A stretch of DNA of 64,000 nucleotides from Pseudomonas mosselii (lineage in GTDB: Bacteria; Pseudomonadota; Gammaproteobacteria; Pseudomonadales; Pseudomonadaceae): the NCBI RefSeq assembly GCF_003205295.1, contig NZ_QJRP01000008.1, positions 124,001-188,000 of the forward strand. The letters run 5' to 3'. Each line of letters starts with the position of its first letter. Position 1 is the stretch's first letter. The translations under genes were made by a program, and so were the position numbers. Positions 56,683-64,000 of the stretch are shown piece after piece. The notes under the pieces are model-generated. The model ran no database searches. It was not told where the DNA came from and was given only the letters and a program-made list of their open reading frames with translations.

Positions 56683-57440
56683 CGCTTTTCGGGCAGCACT
56701 TCAGCCACTATCGCGATCAGTACGTGCTGATTGGCGGGGTGGCTTCCTCGCTTGTGATGGACAAGGCCGGTGTCTCATTCAGGACCACCAAGGACCTCGA
56801 TATCGTTCTGATCATCGAAGCGCTGGACAGCCAGTTCGTCGGGGCGTTCTGGGCATTCGTCCACAGCGGTGGCTACCAGATCCGCCAAGCCAGCACCGCA
56901 CGCCCAGTGTTCTATCGGTTCCAGAACCCCACGGACGAAACCTACCCTGCGCAGCTCGAACTGTTCTCCCGTACGCCCGACGGGCTCGACCATCCCGAAC
57001 TCGCCACGCTGACGCCAATCCCCACCGACGAATCCGTCTCCAGCCTCTCGGCAATCTTGCTCGATGAAGGCTATTACGCCTTTCTGCTCGAAGGTCGCCA
57101 ACAGAACGGCACACTCTCATACATCGGCGCAGACCGATTGATTCCGTTCAAGGCCAAAGCCTGGCTGGACCTGTCAGCGCGTAAATCTGCAGGAGAGCAC
57201 GTCGACTCCCGGAACATTCGTAAGCACCGCAATGACATCATGATGCTGACAGGCTTGCTGACAGGTGAATGGGTAAGTCTGCCGTCGGGGATTGCCAACG
57301 ACATGGCACTGTTTCTGGAGCATTTGGCTGAAGAAGAAATGGATCTGAAAGCCATGGGTTTGAAAGGCACTCGCGAATCGATCATTGAGCGCCTGGCTAT
57401 AGCGTTTGGTATTGATCCACCCGCCCAACACCGCCAGTGA
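56661..57440 (+). CDS. Nucleotidyltransferase AbiEii-like (candidate toxin)
   Basis: 259 aa. The nucleotidyltransferase core is visible: YVLIGGVASSLVMDKAG (GG), then FRTTKDLDIVLII with the D-x-D metal pair, and GADRLIPFKAKAWLDLSARK, matching the AbiEii/AbiGii group that uses a lysine there. It begins 22 bases inside the AbiEi-like gene with GGAG/AGGT before its ATG, so the two are translated as a unit. Known AbiEii toxins are nucleotidyltransferases that stop growth; here activity is not shown. Confidence 0.65.
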   Translation: MVGVRGLTLFGQHFSHYRDQYVLIGGVASSLVMDKAGVSFRTTKDLDIVLIIEALDSQFVGAFWAFVHSGGYQIRQASTARPVFYRFQNPTDETYPAQLELFSRTPDGLDHPELATLTPIPTDESVSSLSAILLDEGYYAFLLEGRQQNGTLSYIGADRLIPFKAKAWLDLSARKSAGEHVDSRNIRKHRNDIMMLTGLLTGEWVSLPSGIANDMALFLEHLAEEEMDLKAMGLKGTRESIIERLAIAFGIDPPAQHRQ

Positions 57441-57558
57441 CACCTTCCCCACCACATCCAGCATCCCGAGCCCGGCTCGAACCCTGCCTTTTACCCAAGG
57501 TATACTCCCGCCCCGTCGCGCCCAGAGTGGCGCGTAGCCTTCATGCGCAGGATGCCCT

Positions 57559-58341
57559 ATGTCAGTTCAGCAACACGTTGCCGCCGCCGATACCACCCTC
57601 ACCGCCACACCCGAGCCGCTCAGCCGCGCCCTTGAACAGGTACGGCAGGCCGAAGCCTGCCTGCACCAGCGCAGACGCCAGGTCACCCTGGCATTCATGG
57701 GTGTACAGACAGCCTACTGCGGCTACCTGATGCTCAAGTGGATCTGGCAGGGGCATTACATCGGCGGGCCGATCTATGCCGTGTTGCTCTGGTGCCTGTT
57801 GTGGCTGCTGTACTACCCGGTGTCGGTGCTGTGGTACCCGCGCCAGCGCGCGCTGGACAAGGCCTGGCGCACGCTCGATGCGGCGCGGATGGAGGAAGGC
57901 AAGGCATTCCTGGCCAGCCAGGCCCTGGGGCCGTATCGCTGGGTCTGCCGCGGCGGGCGCATGCTGGCGGTGTTCCCCGACAGCCACGTGCTGTACGTGC
58001 TGGCCCCGGAGGTCGGCGAGCGCCACGCACTGATGGACGCGCCACGGGTGGTCAAGCAGGTGCGCGTGGACGAACAGGCCGTCACCCGCAGCACTACCAA
58101 GACCACCACCAAGCACGGCTGGCGCAACGTCTACGCGTTCAACAATCAGTTCGGCATGATCGGCGGCGGCAAGTCCCGCTCCACCTCGACCACTACCCAC
58201 GACACCGTGCGCACCTTCACCCTGCACGTGCAGTTGCAGAGCGCCGGCCAGCATCCCTACTGGATTCAACTGCCCTTCGCCGATGACTGGCAGGAAGCTC
58301 GCAACTGGCAGTTGCTGATCGAGCAGGCGAGCGCCCGCTAA
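57559..58341 (+). CDS. Two-helix inner-membrane protein, unknown
   Basis: 260 aa. N-terminal 36 polar residues, then two hydrophobic segments (about 43-65, VTLAFMGVQTAYCGYLMLKW, and about 68-97) and a soluble C-terminal domain of about 165 residues. That domain has an unusual Ser/Thr/Lys-rich strand pair (RSTTKTTTKHGWRNV; RSTSTTTHDTVRTFTL) followed by WIQLPFADDWQEARNW, suggestive of a PH-like beta barrel. I do not recognise it. A TATACT (57501-57506) is a possible -10; AGGA before the ATG. Confidence 0.65.
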   Translation: MSVQQHVAAADTTLTATPEPLSRALEQVRQAEACLHQRRRQVTLAFMGVQTAYCGYLMLKWIWQGHYIGGPIYAVLLWCLLWLLYYPVSVLWYPRQRALDKAWRTLDAARMEEGKAFLASQALGPYRWVCRGGRMLAVFPDSHVLYVLAPEVGERHALMDAPRVVKQVRVDEQAVTRSTTKTTTKHGWRNVYAFNNQFGMIGGGKSRSTSTTTHDTVRTFTLHVQLQSAGQHPYWIQLPFADDWQEARNWQLLIEQASAR

Positions 58342-58357
58342 CGGCCTACATCGCCCC

Positions 58358-58403
58358 CTGTAGGAGCGGCCTCGTGTCGCGAAAGGGCCGCAAAGCGGCC
58401 CCG
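58358..58403. repeat. Solo REP, class 1
   Basis: CCTGTAGGAGCGGCCTCGTG... to GCGGCCCC, single arm, between the membrane protein gene and the convergent XRE gene. Confidence 0.88.
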
Positions 58404-58487
58404 GCGAGCCAAGACTGTGAACAAGCTTTGTGGACTGTAATCACCCAAGCCCACAGCTCAGAAATTCACCTGATCAAGATGTTTGCA

Positions 58488-59555
58488 TCACTGATTAGCA
58501 GCTGCATCCAGTATCTCCAGTTTGCGTGCCTGGTGGAACTGATAGACCGTCATGCCCAGCAGCTCCGCCGCCTTGGACTCGCCGACAATCCCCTCCCCCA
58601 GCGCACGGTAGACCAGTTGCTGGAACAGCCGCGTGGTTTCTTGCCGATAAGCCGCCCCCGGCTCCTGCTTGCGCCAGCCCTGTTTGACGAACACCATGAA
58701 CAGCCGCTCACGCACAGCCTGCGGGATAATCTCCAGGTCGCCAGCGCGATACAGGCAACCCTGCATGCTGAGCCCAAATTCCGCCTTGAGCAGATACAAC
58801 TCGCGCACCTCCAGCATGTGGCGTTTGTTGCCCAAATGCTGCCGCATGGCGCTGGCCGGCACCAGCAATGCCGAGGCGAAACGGTTACAGGCCTTTTCCT
58901 CGTCCAGCCCTTCGGCCAACCGACCGTGCATCAGCAGGTGGCCGAGTTCGTGGGCCAGGGTGAACCGCTGCCGGTCACCCGGCCAGTCCGCCGACACCAC
59001 GATGACCGGCTGCCCCGCCACACTGGCCTGCAAACCATCGAACTTCGCCTGCGCATCGACCTGGGTGATGATCACCAGAATCCCATGCGTCTCCAGCACG
59101 TCGATCAAATCGGGAATCGGGCTCGCCCCCAGGCCCCACAGCTGCCGCACATGGTCCGCCAGGCTGTCGACCGCCTGCAGCGAGACCAACTGTGCGGGCA
59201 GCCCTGCCGGCGCGCTGAACGCCTGCACGGGATAGTCCGGCCACAGGTTGATCAGTTCCTGCCAACGCTCCGCCTGATCCAGCACATCGGCCTCGATGCG
59301 CTTGAGGATCGCCTTGGGCGTGCTGCAACGCTTGCGATATTCGACACCCGCCAGCTCGACCTTGGCAGGGCGGAAAAAGTACTCGGCGCGTACCGATAGC
59401 GCCTTGCACAAACGCACGAGCACGCCGGAACTGGGCATGCTCTGGTCATGTTCATACTTCTTGATCATGTTGGCGCTCACGCCCACCTGATCACCTAGCG
59501 CCTGCATCGACAGGCCAGCAGCAGCGCGGGCACGTTTGAGCCGCTCGCCGATCAT
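58488..59555 (-). CDS. XRE regulator with ImmA/IrrE metallopeptidase domain
   Basis: 355 aa. N-terminal XRE helix-turn-helix (about 1-58: LKRARAAAGLSMQALGDQVG, SANMIKKYEHDQSMP). The middle part contains the IrrE/ImmA zinc motif HELGH (TLAHELGHLLMHG) followed by EEKACNRFASALLVP with the third ligand Glu. In phages and integrative elements such proteins are regulators whose protease part clears a repressor. ATG at 59555 with GAGGGAGA. Its upstream region has an inverted repeat (59570-59607), so autoregulation is likely. Convergent with the membrane protein gene. Confidence 0.85.
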   Translation of the reverse strand: MIGERLKRARAAAGLSMQALGDQVGVSANMIKKYEHDQSMPSSGVLVRLCKALSVRAEYFFRPAKVELAGVEYRKRCSTPKAILKRIEADVLDQAERWQELINLWPDYPVQAFSAPAGLPAQLVSLQAVDSLADHVRQLWGLGASPIPDLIDVLETHGILVIITQVDAQAKFDGLQASVAGQPVIVVSADWPGDRQRFTLAHELGHLLMHGRLAEGLDEEKACNRFASALLVPASAMRQHLGNKRHMLEVRELYLLKAEFGLSMQGCLYRAGDLEIIPQAVRERLFMVFVKQGWRKQEPGAAYRQETTRLFQQLVYRALGEGIVGESKAAELLGMTVYQFHQARKLEILDAAANQ

Positions 59556-59569
59556 CGGCTGTCTCCCTC

Positions 59570-59607
59570 GGTTTACGATTCCATAAAATTTCAAAGAAAT
59601 ATAAACC
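59570..59607 (-). promoter_or_regulatory. Inverted repeat upstream of the XRE-ImmA gene
   Basis: GGTTTA (59570-59575) and TAAACC (59602-59607), 26 bases apart, around an AT-rich core that likely contains the promoter (minus strand). The arms share the GGTTTAC word with the AbiEi-like operator but in the opposite order. Confidence 0.5.
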
Positions 59608-59758
59608 CGATACACTTACCCGTCGAGCCATGGGTGACGACCGTCCCACCGCGTCCAGCTCGGCATCGCGCAACACCCCCTGATTCATATGCATCACCAA
59701 AGAATGTATAAAGCGCCAGCAACCCGCGCCCCCCGACGTCTGCCAAAGGAAACCGTCC

Positions 59759-60355
59759 ATGCTTCGGCTCTTGATGCCAGCCCTGCTCCTGCTGCTTGCC
59801 GGCTGCGCCACCAAGCCCCCGGCCAACCCCGACAACCTCTGCGAGATCTTCCGCGAGAAGCCGAAATGGCACGAGGCGGCGCTGAAGATGCAGGCGCGCT
59901 GGGGTGCGCCGGTGCAGGTGCCGATGGCGATGATGTACCAGGAGTCGTCGTTCAAGCACGACGCCCTGCCGCCGCGCTACTACTTCCTCGGCTTCATCCC
60001 CTGGGGCCGGGTCAGCACCGCCTACGGCTACGCCCAGGCCAAGGACGAGACCTGGGCCGACTACAAGCGCGATGCCGGCGGCTGGGGCGCCGCCCGCGAC
60101 GACTTCGCCGACGCGATCGACTTCATGGGCTGGTACATGCAGAAGAGCCAGCAGGTCAACGGCGTGTCCAAGTGGGACGCCTATGGCCAGTACCTGAATT
60201 ACCACGAAGGCTGGGGCGGCTACCGCAACCGCAGCTACGACGCCAAGCCGTGGTTGAAGAACGTTTCGCAGAAGGTCCAGGCCCGGGCTTCGGTGTTTGG
60301 GGCGCAGTATCGGAGTTGCGAGCAGGAGCTCGCGCGGGGTGGGTGGTTCTGGTAG
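59759..60355 (+). CDS. Lysozyme-like lipoprotein (transglycosylase SLT type)
   Basis: 198 aa with a lipobox: LLMPALLLLLAGCATKPP, Cys16 the lipidated residue. The mature part has a lytic-transglycosylase-like segment with the catalytic Glu in MMYQESSFKHDA and later MGWYMQKSQQVNGVSKWDAY, QYLNYHEGWGGYRNRSY. It probably cuts peptidoglycan at the envelope. AAAGGAAA before the ATG; TATAAA at about 59708 may be the -10. Followed by a terminator-like hairpin. Confidence 0.85.
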   Translation: MLRLLMPALLLLLAGCATKPPANPDNLCEIFREKPKWHEAALKMQARWGAPVQVPMAMMYQESSFKHDALPPRYYFLGFIPWGRVSTAYGYAQAKDETWADYKRDAGGWGAARDDFADAIDFMGWYMQKSQQVNGVSKWDAYGQYLNYHEGWGGYRNRSYDAKPWLKNVSQKVQARASVFGAQYRSCEQELARGGWFW

Positions 60356-60396
60356 ACCCGCCTGGCAATACGTTGCCGATCGCTACCGCTAAACCA

Positions 60397-60435
60397 GAAA
60401 CGAAAAAGCCCGCTGCCTGGCGGGTTTTTCGTTTC
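60397..60435 (+). terminator. Rho-independent terminator
   Basis: GAAACGAAAAAGCCCGC, a short loop, and GCGGGTTTTTCGTTTC with a small bulge; T-rich on both strands, so it can serve the lipoprotein (+) and esterase (-) genes. Confidence 0.85.
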
Positions 60436-60483
60436 CCACGGTGATCGCCCGTTCATGGCATCCACCTGCGGGCTTGGGTGGGG

Positions 60484-61497
60484 TCACTTCAAATGCACTT
60501 TCAGCGCCTCGCCAGCCTGCAGCATTGCCGCGCGTACCGCCGGCACCTGGCTGACCACGTTCAGCAAGCCATAGTCATGGATCATGCCGTTGTAGCGCAC
60601 CGCCGTGACCGGCACGCCGGCTTGGTCCAGCTTGCGAGCATAGGCTTCCCCTTCATCACGCAGCACATCGGCACTCGCGGTCTGCACCAGCGCTGGCGGC
60701 AGGCCTTTCAACTGCTCGGTGGTCGCGCGCAGCGGCGAGGCGTAGATCTCGGCACGTTGCTTGGGGTCGGTGGTGTAGTTGTCCCAGAACCACTTCATCA
60801 TGTTGCGGGTGAGGAAGTGCCCCTCGGCGAACTGGTTGTACGACGCGGTCTCGAAGTTGGCGTCGGTCACCGGCCACAGCAGCACCTGGTACTTGATGGC
60901 CGGGGTGCCTTTGTCCTTGGCCATCAGGCTGACCACCGCCGCCATGTTGCCGCCGACGCTGCTGCCCGCGACCGCCAGGCGCTTGCCGTCGACATTGATG
61001 TCCTTGCCGTGCTCGGCCACCCATCGGGTTGCCGCGTAGGCCTGGTTGATCGCCGTCGGGTAGTGCGCTTCAGGGGACGGGGTGTAGTTGACGAACACCG
61101 CCACCGCCCCGGAGCCGACGACCAGGTCGCGCACCAGGCGCTCATGGGTCGGGAAGTCGCCGAGCACCCAGCCGCCGCCGTGGAAGTACATGAACACCGG
61201 CAAGGTCCCCTTCACACCCGCTGGGCGCACGATGGTCAAGCGGATGGCCTGGCCATCGACGGTGATGGTCTTCTCGCTGACATCCGCCTTGGGCAGCGTC
61301 AGTTTCACCCCAGCCTGGGCGCCGCTCAGCACCGCGCGGGCATCCTTCGGCGAAAGTTGCTCGATGGGTTTGCCACCGCCCGCGTTCAAGGCATCGAGGA
61401 ATGCCTGGGTGTTGTGCTCGACGCCAGCGTCAGCGAATGCGTTACCGATCGACAAGGCAAGCAGCGAGCCCGCGAGTGTTTTGGTCAAAACGTTCAA
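60484..61497 (-). CDS. Secreted alpha/beta hydrolase (HSL-type esterase)
   Basis: 337 aa with a signal peptide (LAGSLLALSIGNAFADA). The hormone-sensitive-lipase motif HGGGWV (MYFHGGGWVLGD) and the nucleophile GxSxG in VAGSSVGGNMAA are present, with DVLRDEG and IHDYGLL as Asp and His. So a periplasmic or secreted carboxylesterase. The start is TTG at 61497 with AGGGGA six bases upstream; ATG-AAT-TGA just before is out of use. An AraC gene lies 40 bases upstream on the same strand. Confidence 0.85.
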   Translation of the reverse strand: MNVLTKTLAGSLLALSIGNAFADAGVEHNTQAFLDALNAGGGKPIEQLSPKDARAVLSGAQAGVKLTLPKADVSEKTITVDGQAIRLTIVRPAGVKGTLPVFMYFHGGGWVLGDFPTHERLVRDLVVGSGAVAVFVNYTPSPEAHYPTAINQAYAATRWVAEHGKDINVDGKRLAVAGSSVGGNMAAVVSLMAKDKGTPAIKYQVLLWPVTDANFETASYNQFAEGHFLTRNMMKWFWDNYTTDPKQRAEIYASPLRATTEQLKGLPPALVQTASADVLRDEGEAYARKLDQAGVPVTAVRYNGMIHDYGLLNVVSQVPAVRAAMLQAGEALKVHLK

Positions 61498-61536
61498 TTC
61501 ATTTCCCCTGTTTCTGTTGAGGCAGTAGTCAGATGG

Positions 61537-61923
61537 TCACGTGCAGATGGCTTGTTGCTGCCAAGCCTTTGGTGTCATGCCTTCAGCCTTCACGAAGGTG
61601 CGGCAGAAGTGAGATTGATCGCAGAAGCCGCATTCCAGTGCGATCTCCGCGAGCAACATCGTGGAAGTCTTCAATAGCTCCCTGCTCTTCATCACCCGCT
61701 GTTCACGCAGCCATTGTTGCGGGGACATCCGGGTACTTTCCTTGAACATGCGTGAGAAGTGACTGCGCGACAATGCGCACGCTTGGGCGATTTCAGTCAC
61801 TGATAGGCAGGTATCCAGCCTGTCCAGCATCAGCTGTTTGGCCGTTCTCAACTGCCAGGATTTGAGCTGCCCTGTCGAAGCCAGTGTCAGCGTCGCCAGC
61901 ACGGTAGAGTTGTCCTTGTTCAT
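61537..61923 (-). CDS. Short AraC-family regulator
   Basis: 128 aa, only the DNA-binding part: two helix-turn-helices (LSVTEIAQACALSRSHFSRM; LAEIALECGFCDQSHFCRTF) with the AraC signature, no effector domain, like MarA/SoxS. An in-frame stop lies a few codons upstream, so it is a genuine short form, not a missed start. Same strand as the esterase and 163 bases after the isochorismatase gene, which it may regulate. Confidence 0.85.
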   Translation of the reverse strand: MNKDNSTVLATLTLASTGQLKSWQLRTAKQLMLDRLDTCLSVTEIAQACALSRSHFSRMFKESTRMSPQQWLREQRVMKSRELLKTSTMLLAEIALECGFCDQSHFCRTFVKAEGMTPKAWQQQAICT

Positions 61924-62086
61924 ACACACCCATCAATCCAGGTAGCAGGATGCGAGCGCCTGACGCGAACAGCACTGTGCGCTGGAGACCCCAGAGGTTC
62001 CAGGCCAGGCTCATTGATTCGGATCAGCCCACTGCGCACCCTTCGCACGTCAGTGAACAGCCCCCAAGGCAGGGGCTGGCAAAGGC

Positions 62087-62770
62087 TCAGACAGCAGCGA
62101 CAGGCGCCAAGGTGGGGCCATGCTGAACGCGCTCAGGCGCCTTGTGCACCATGGTGTAGGCGTAGTCGACGCCCATGCCATAGGCACCGGAATGCTCCTT
62201 CACCAGCTCCATCACGGCGTCGTAGGTGTCGCGGTTCTTCCAGTCCCGCTGCCATTCCAGCAGCACCTGCTGCCAGGTCACCGGCACCACGCCGGCCTGG
62301 ATCATGCGCTGCATGGCGTAATCGTGGGCTTCCTTGGTGGTGCCGCCGGAGGCGTCGGCGACCATGTAGATTTCATAGCCGGCATCGTTCATTGCCGACA
62401 GGGCGAAGGTGGCGTTGCAGACCTCGGTCCACAAGCCGGAGACGATGATCTTGTTGCGGCCATTGCGCTTGAGTGCGTCGCGCACCTTCTGGTCATCCCA
62501 GGAGTTCATCGAGGTGCGCTCCAGCAGCGGCGCGTCGGGGAACACCGCGAGCAGCTCGGGGTAGGTGTGGCCCGAGAAGCTTTGCGTCTCGACCGTGGTG
62601 AAGGTGGTGGGGATATTGAAAATCTTCGCGGCCTTGGCCAGGCCAACGGTGTTGTTCTTCAGCGTTTGCCGGTCGATGCTCTGAACGCCGAAAGCCATCT
62701 GTGGCTGCTGATCGATGAAGATCAGTTGGCTGTTGAACGGGGTCAGGACTTCAGTCTTAGGATTGCTCAT
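62087..62770 (-). CDS. Isochorismatase-family hydrolase (YcaC-like)
   Basis: 227 aa cysteine hydrolase. Asp20 (LIFIDQQPQMAFGV) and Cys118 (SGLWTEVCNATFALSA) are the catalytic pair of this fold; GGTTKEAHDYAMQRM and a following helix match the YcaC group. Substrate unknown. AAGGAAA before the ATG. Divergent from ridA with a repeat-rich region between. Confidence 0.87.
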   Translation of the reverse strand: MSNPKTEVLTPFNSQLIFIDQQPQMAFGVQSIDRQTLKNNTVGLAKAAKIFNIPTTFTTVETQSFSGHTYPELLAVFPDAPLLERTSMNSWDDQKVRDALKRNGRNKIIVSGLWTEVCNATFALSAMNDAGYEIYMVADASGGTTKEAHDYAMQRMIQAGVVPVTWQQVLLEWQRDWKNRDTYDAVMELVKEHSGAYGMGVDYAYTMVHKAPERVQHGPTLAPVAAV

Positions 62771-62902
62771 TGTTGTTTCCTTTCAATTTGATGAAGTTCG
62801 ATCGCACCCGTTTCGGGGCCCGCACGTTGCGGGCATTGCCGTAGCCACGAGTACGCACCTCAGCGTCGTTGCTTGAGGACGAGCAAAAGATAACGAAACA
62901 AA

Positions 62903-62952
62903 GCGCCTTTCGGTGGCGCACTTTTGCGCCTCTAACGGCTCATTTTTGCGCC
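62903..62952. promoter_or_regulatory. GCGCC half-site array between isochorismatase and ridA genes
   Basis: GCGCC occurs at 62903, 62926 and 62948, spaced 23 and 22 bases, i.e. about two helical turns. The middle copy is part of a perfect palindrome GGCGCA-CTTT-TGCGCC (62915-62930). A likely operator for the divergent pair, e.g. for an AraC- or LysR-type regulator; both types are encoded nearby. Confidence 0.5.
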
Positions 62953-63029
62953 ATTGAATACGCGACCGCGCTGCTAGCATTCGCCGTTCCATTCGGATCA
63001 AGCCGGTCCGTCATGTGCAGGAGAATGCA

Positions 63030-63491
63030 ATGGCAGCTTCACAACCGTTCAACAAGCAGACCGCCTACTGGGGCGTTTCCTGGGAGGAGGCGTATGGCTA
63101 TCCGCAGGCACGGCGGGTAGGCAACGAGATCTACGTATCAGGCCAGTTCAACCATGACGAGGCCGGCAATCTGCTGGCCCCGGCGCCGCTGAACGCCGAC
63201 GGCAAGCCCAGCGATTTCTCGTCGATGGGCGAGCAGATGCAGGTCGCCTACGACAACATTGCCAAGCTGCTCGCCTTGTATGGCGCAACGCTGCAAGACG
63301 TTGTCGAGGAAACGCTTTATGTACTGGACATGGACGCTGCGTTCGCGGTGGTCGGCAAAGTGCGCAAGGCGGCCTATGGCACTGAGCGGCCTCAGTGCGC
63401 GAGCAATATCATTGGGGTGTCGAGGCTTGCCCAGCGCCCGCAATTGATCGAGATCGCCTGCAAGGCCGTGATTGGCGCCCGGGAAATCTAA
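63030..63491 (+). CDS. RidA-family protein
   Basis: 153 aa, Rid superfamily (enamine/imine deaminases and relatives). NEIYVSGQFNHDEAGNLL and NIAKLLALYGATLQDVVEETL are family segments; the key Arg lies in GVSRLAQRPQLIEIA, so the deaminase residue seems kept. Longer than typical RidA (about 128 aa), as in the Rid6/7-like groups. ATG 63030 with AGGAG. Divergent from the isochorismatase gene, and convergent with a LysR gene. Confidence 0.87.
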   Translation: MAASQPFNKQTAYWGVSWEEAYGYPQARRVGNEIYVSGQFNHDEAGNLLAPAPLNADGKPSDFSSMGEQMQVAYDNIAKLLALYGATLQDVVEETLYVLDMDAAFAVVGKVRKAAYGTERPQCASNIIGVSRLAQRPQLIEIACKAVIGAREI

Positions 63492-63510
63492 GCTGCACTC
63501 CCGGTTGCGA

Positions 63511-64000
63511 TCAGCTGACCGGGAGTACCGACTGCCCCTCGACCAAGGGCTTTTGACTGGCCACGGCAGCGGCGCAGAAGGTCATGAATGCTTTGACGCG
63601 CCACGACTTGCGAATGTCCTGGTGCGTCAGCAGCCACAGCTCGTCCTGAAGCTCTGGCACCACTGGGCCTGCGCGTACCAACCCCGGGGTGATGTCGCCC
63701 AGCATGCAGGGCAGGAATCCATACCCCAGGCCCGCCGCGATGGCGACGCTTGCGGCTGCAACGGAGTCGGTGCGGTAGGCAATGCGCTCAGCGGCGACCC
63801 GGCTTTCGACATAGCTTGTCGCCCGCAAACCGCAGAGCGCCGCCGAGTACGACACCCATGCCTGCCCCTCTGCGAAAAGGGGCTCGGCAGTCACCTGCTT
63901 GGCGCTGCAATAAGGTGCCCAGGCAATGTTCGCCAGTTTACGGCCCACCAGGCTCTCCGCAGGTTTTCTCGTCGCCCGAATGGCGATATCCGATTCATCC
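63511..64000 (-). CDS. LysR-family regulator, partial
   Basis: Only the C-terminal part is present (about 162 residues). The fragment from the window edge reads DESDIAIRATRKPAESLVGRKL and continues to LPVS at the stop, which is the LysR effector domain (ADIAIRV-type strand). The N-terminal helix-turn-helix lies beyond 64000. Probably related to the ridA/isochorismatase region but not shown. Confidence 0.8.
   Translation of the reverse strand, partial: DESDIAIRATRKPAESLVGRKLANIAWAPYCSAKQVTAEPLFAEGQAWVSYSAALCGLRATSYVESRVAAERIAYRTDSVAAASVAIAAGLGYGFLPCMLGDITPGLVRAGPVVPELQDELWLLTHQDIRKSWRVKAFMTFCAAAVASQKPLVEGQSVLPVS

Noticed and set aside
61537..61923. AraC gene as a truncated pseudogene
   Set aside because: An in-frame stop upstream and a complete two-HTH unit show a MarA-like short regulator.

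Overview
The window is chromosomal DNA of a fluorescent Pseudomonas, most likely of the P. putida group. Evidence: high G+C, a hmgA-fahA-maiA block with a divergent IclR regulator, a three-domain FruB with a divergent Cra repressor, AmpD/AmpE, FabV, a BdlA-like transducer, and many copies of the inverted repeats (core GGAGCGGCCTTGTGTCGCG) that litter putida-group intergenic regions. No rRNA, tRNA, IS element, prophage or CRISPR array was seen.

Layout. 1-5.9 kb: fructose uptake (partial fruK, fruB, divergent fruR/cra with a Cra operator) and a TatD nuclease. 6-12 kb: membrane chemoreceptor, ampDE (peptidoglycan recycling and beta-lactamase signalling), and a large DUF1631 protein. 12-16.5 kb: nadC, trxB, cysZ and a soluble PAS-PAS chemoreceptor-like protein. 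16.7-21 kb: glycosyltransferase, old-yellow-enzyme oxidoreductase, ribosome-associated HPF-like protein, DUF3509, PsiE and an SOS-boxed yebG. 21-28.6 kb: leucine dehydrogenase, SirB1-type protein, then MFS-maiA-fahA-hmgA (homogentisate catabolism) with divergent hmgR and its operator. 28.6-40 kb: a non-coding stretch ending in a strong terminator, an SDR, an epoxide-hydrolase-like enzyme, lrgAB with a LysR regulator, flavodoxin, PilZ protein, monooxygenase-membrane fusion, folM-DUF1244-hopJ, a hydrolase, a GNAT enzyme and fabV with a TTG start.

40.3-45.5 kb is an agmatine cluster: a LysR regulator divergent from cytoplasmic agmatine deiminase, N-carbamoylputrescine amidase, an orphan periplasmic polyamine-binding protein and a second, Tat-exported agmatine-deiminase-family protein. 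45.6-55.5 kb: cytochrome b561-PepSY pair, acetyl-CoA acetyltransferase, an SDR lacking its catalytic tyrosine, a BASS-type transporter, a degenerate histidine phosphatase, metE, a single-chain MetF/MetV-like protein and a nitrilase-family enzyme. 55.5-59.7 kb is a small accessory region of lower G+C: an AbiEi/AbiEii-like toxin-antitoxin candidate with an inverted repeat enclosing its promoter, an unrecognised two-helix membrane protein, and an XRE-ImmA/IrrE protein whose upstream region carries a related inverted repeat. 59.7-64 kb: lysozyme-like lipoprotein, secreted esterase, short AraC regulator, isochorismatase-family hydrolase divergent from a RidA protein, and a partial LysR gene.

Most of the window is ordinary core genome. 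The best candidates for less-described biology are the toxin-antitoxin-like pair, the exported agmatine-deiminase paralogue with its orphan binding protein, the untranslated stretch after hmgR, and the mosaic intergenic repeats.
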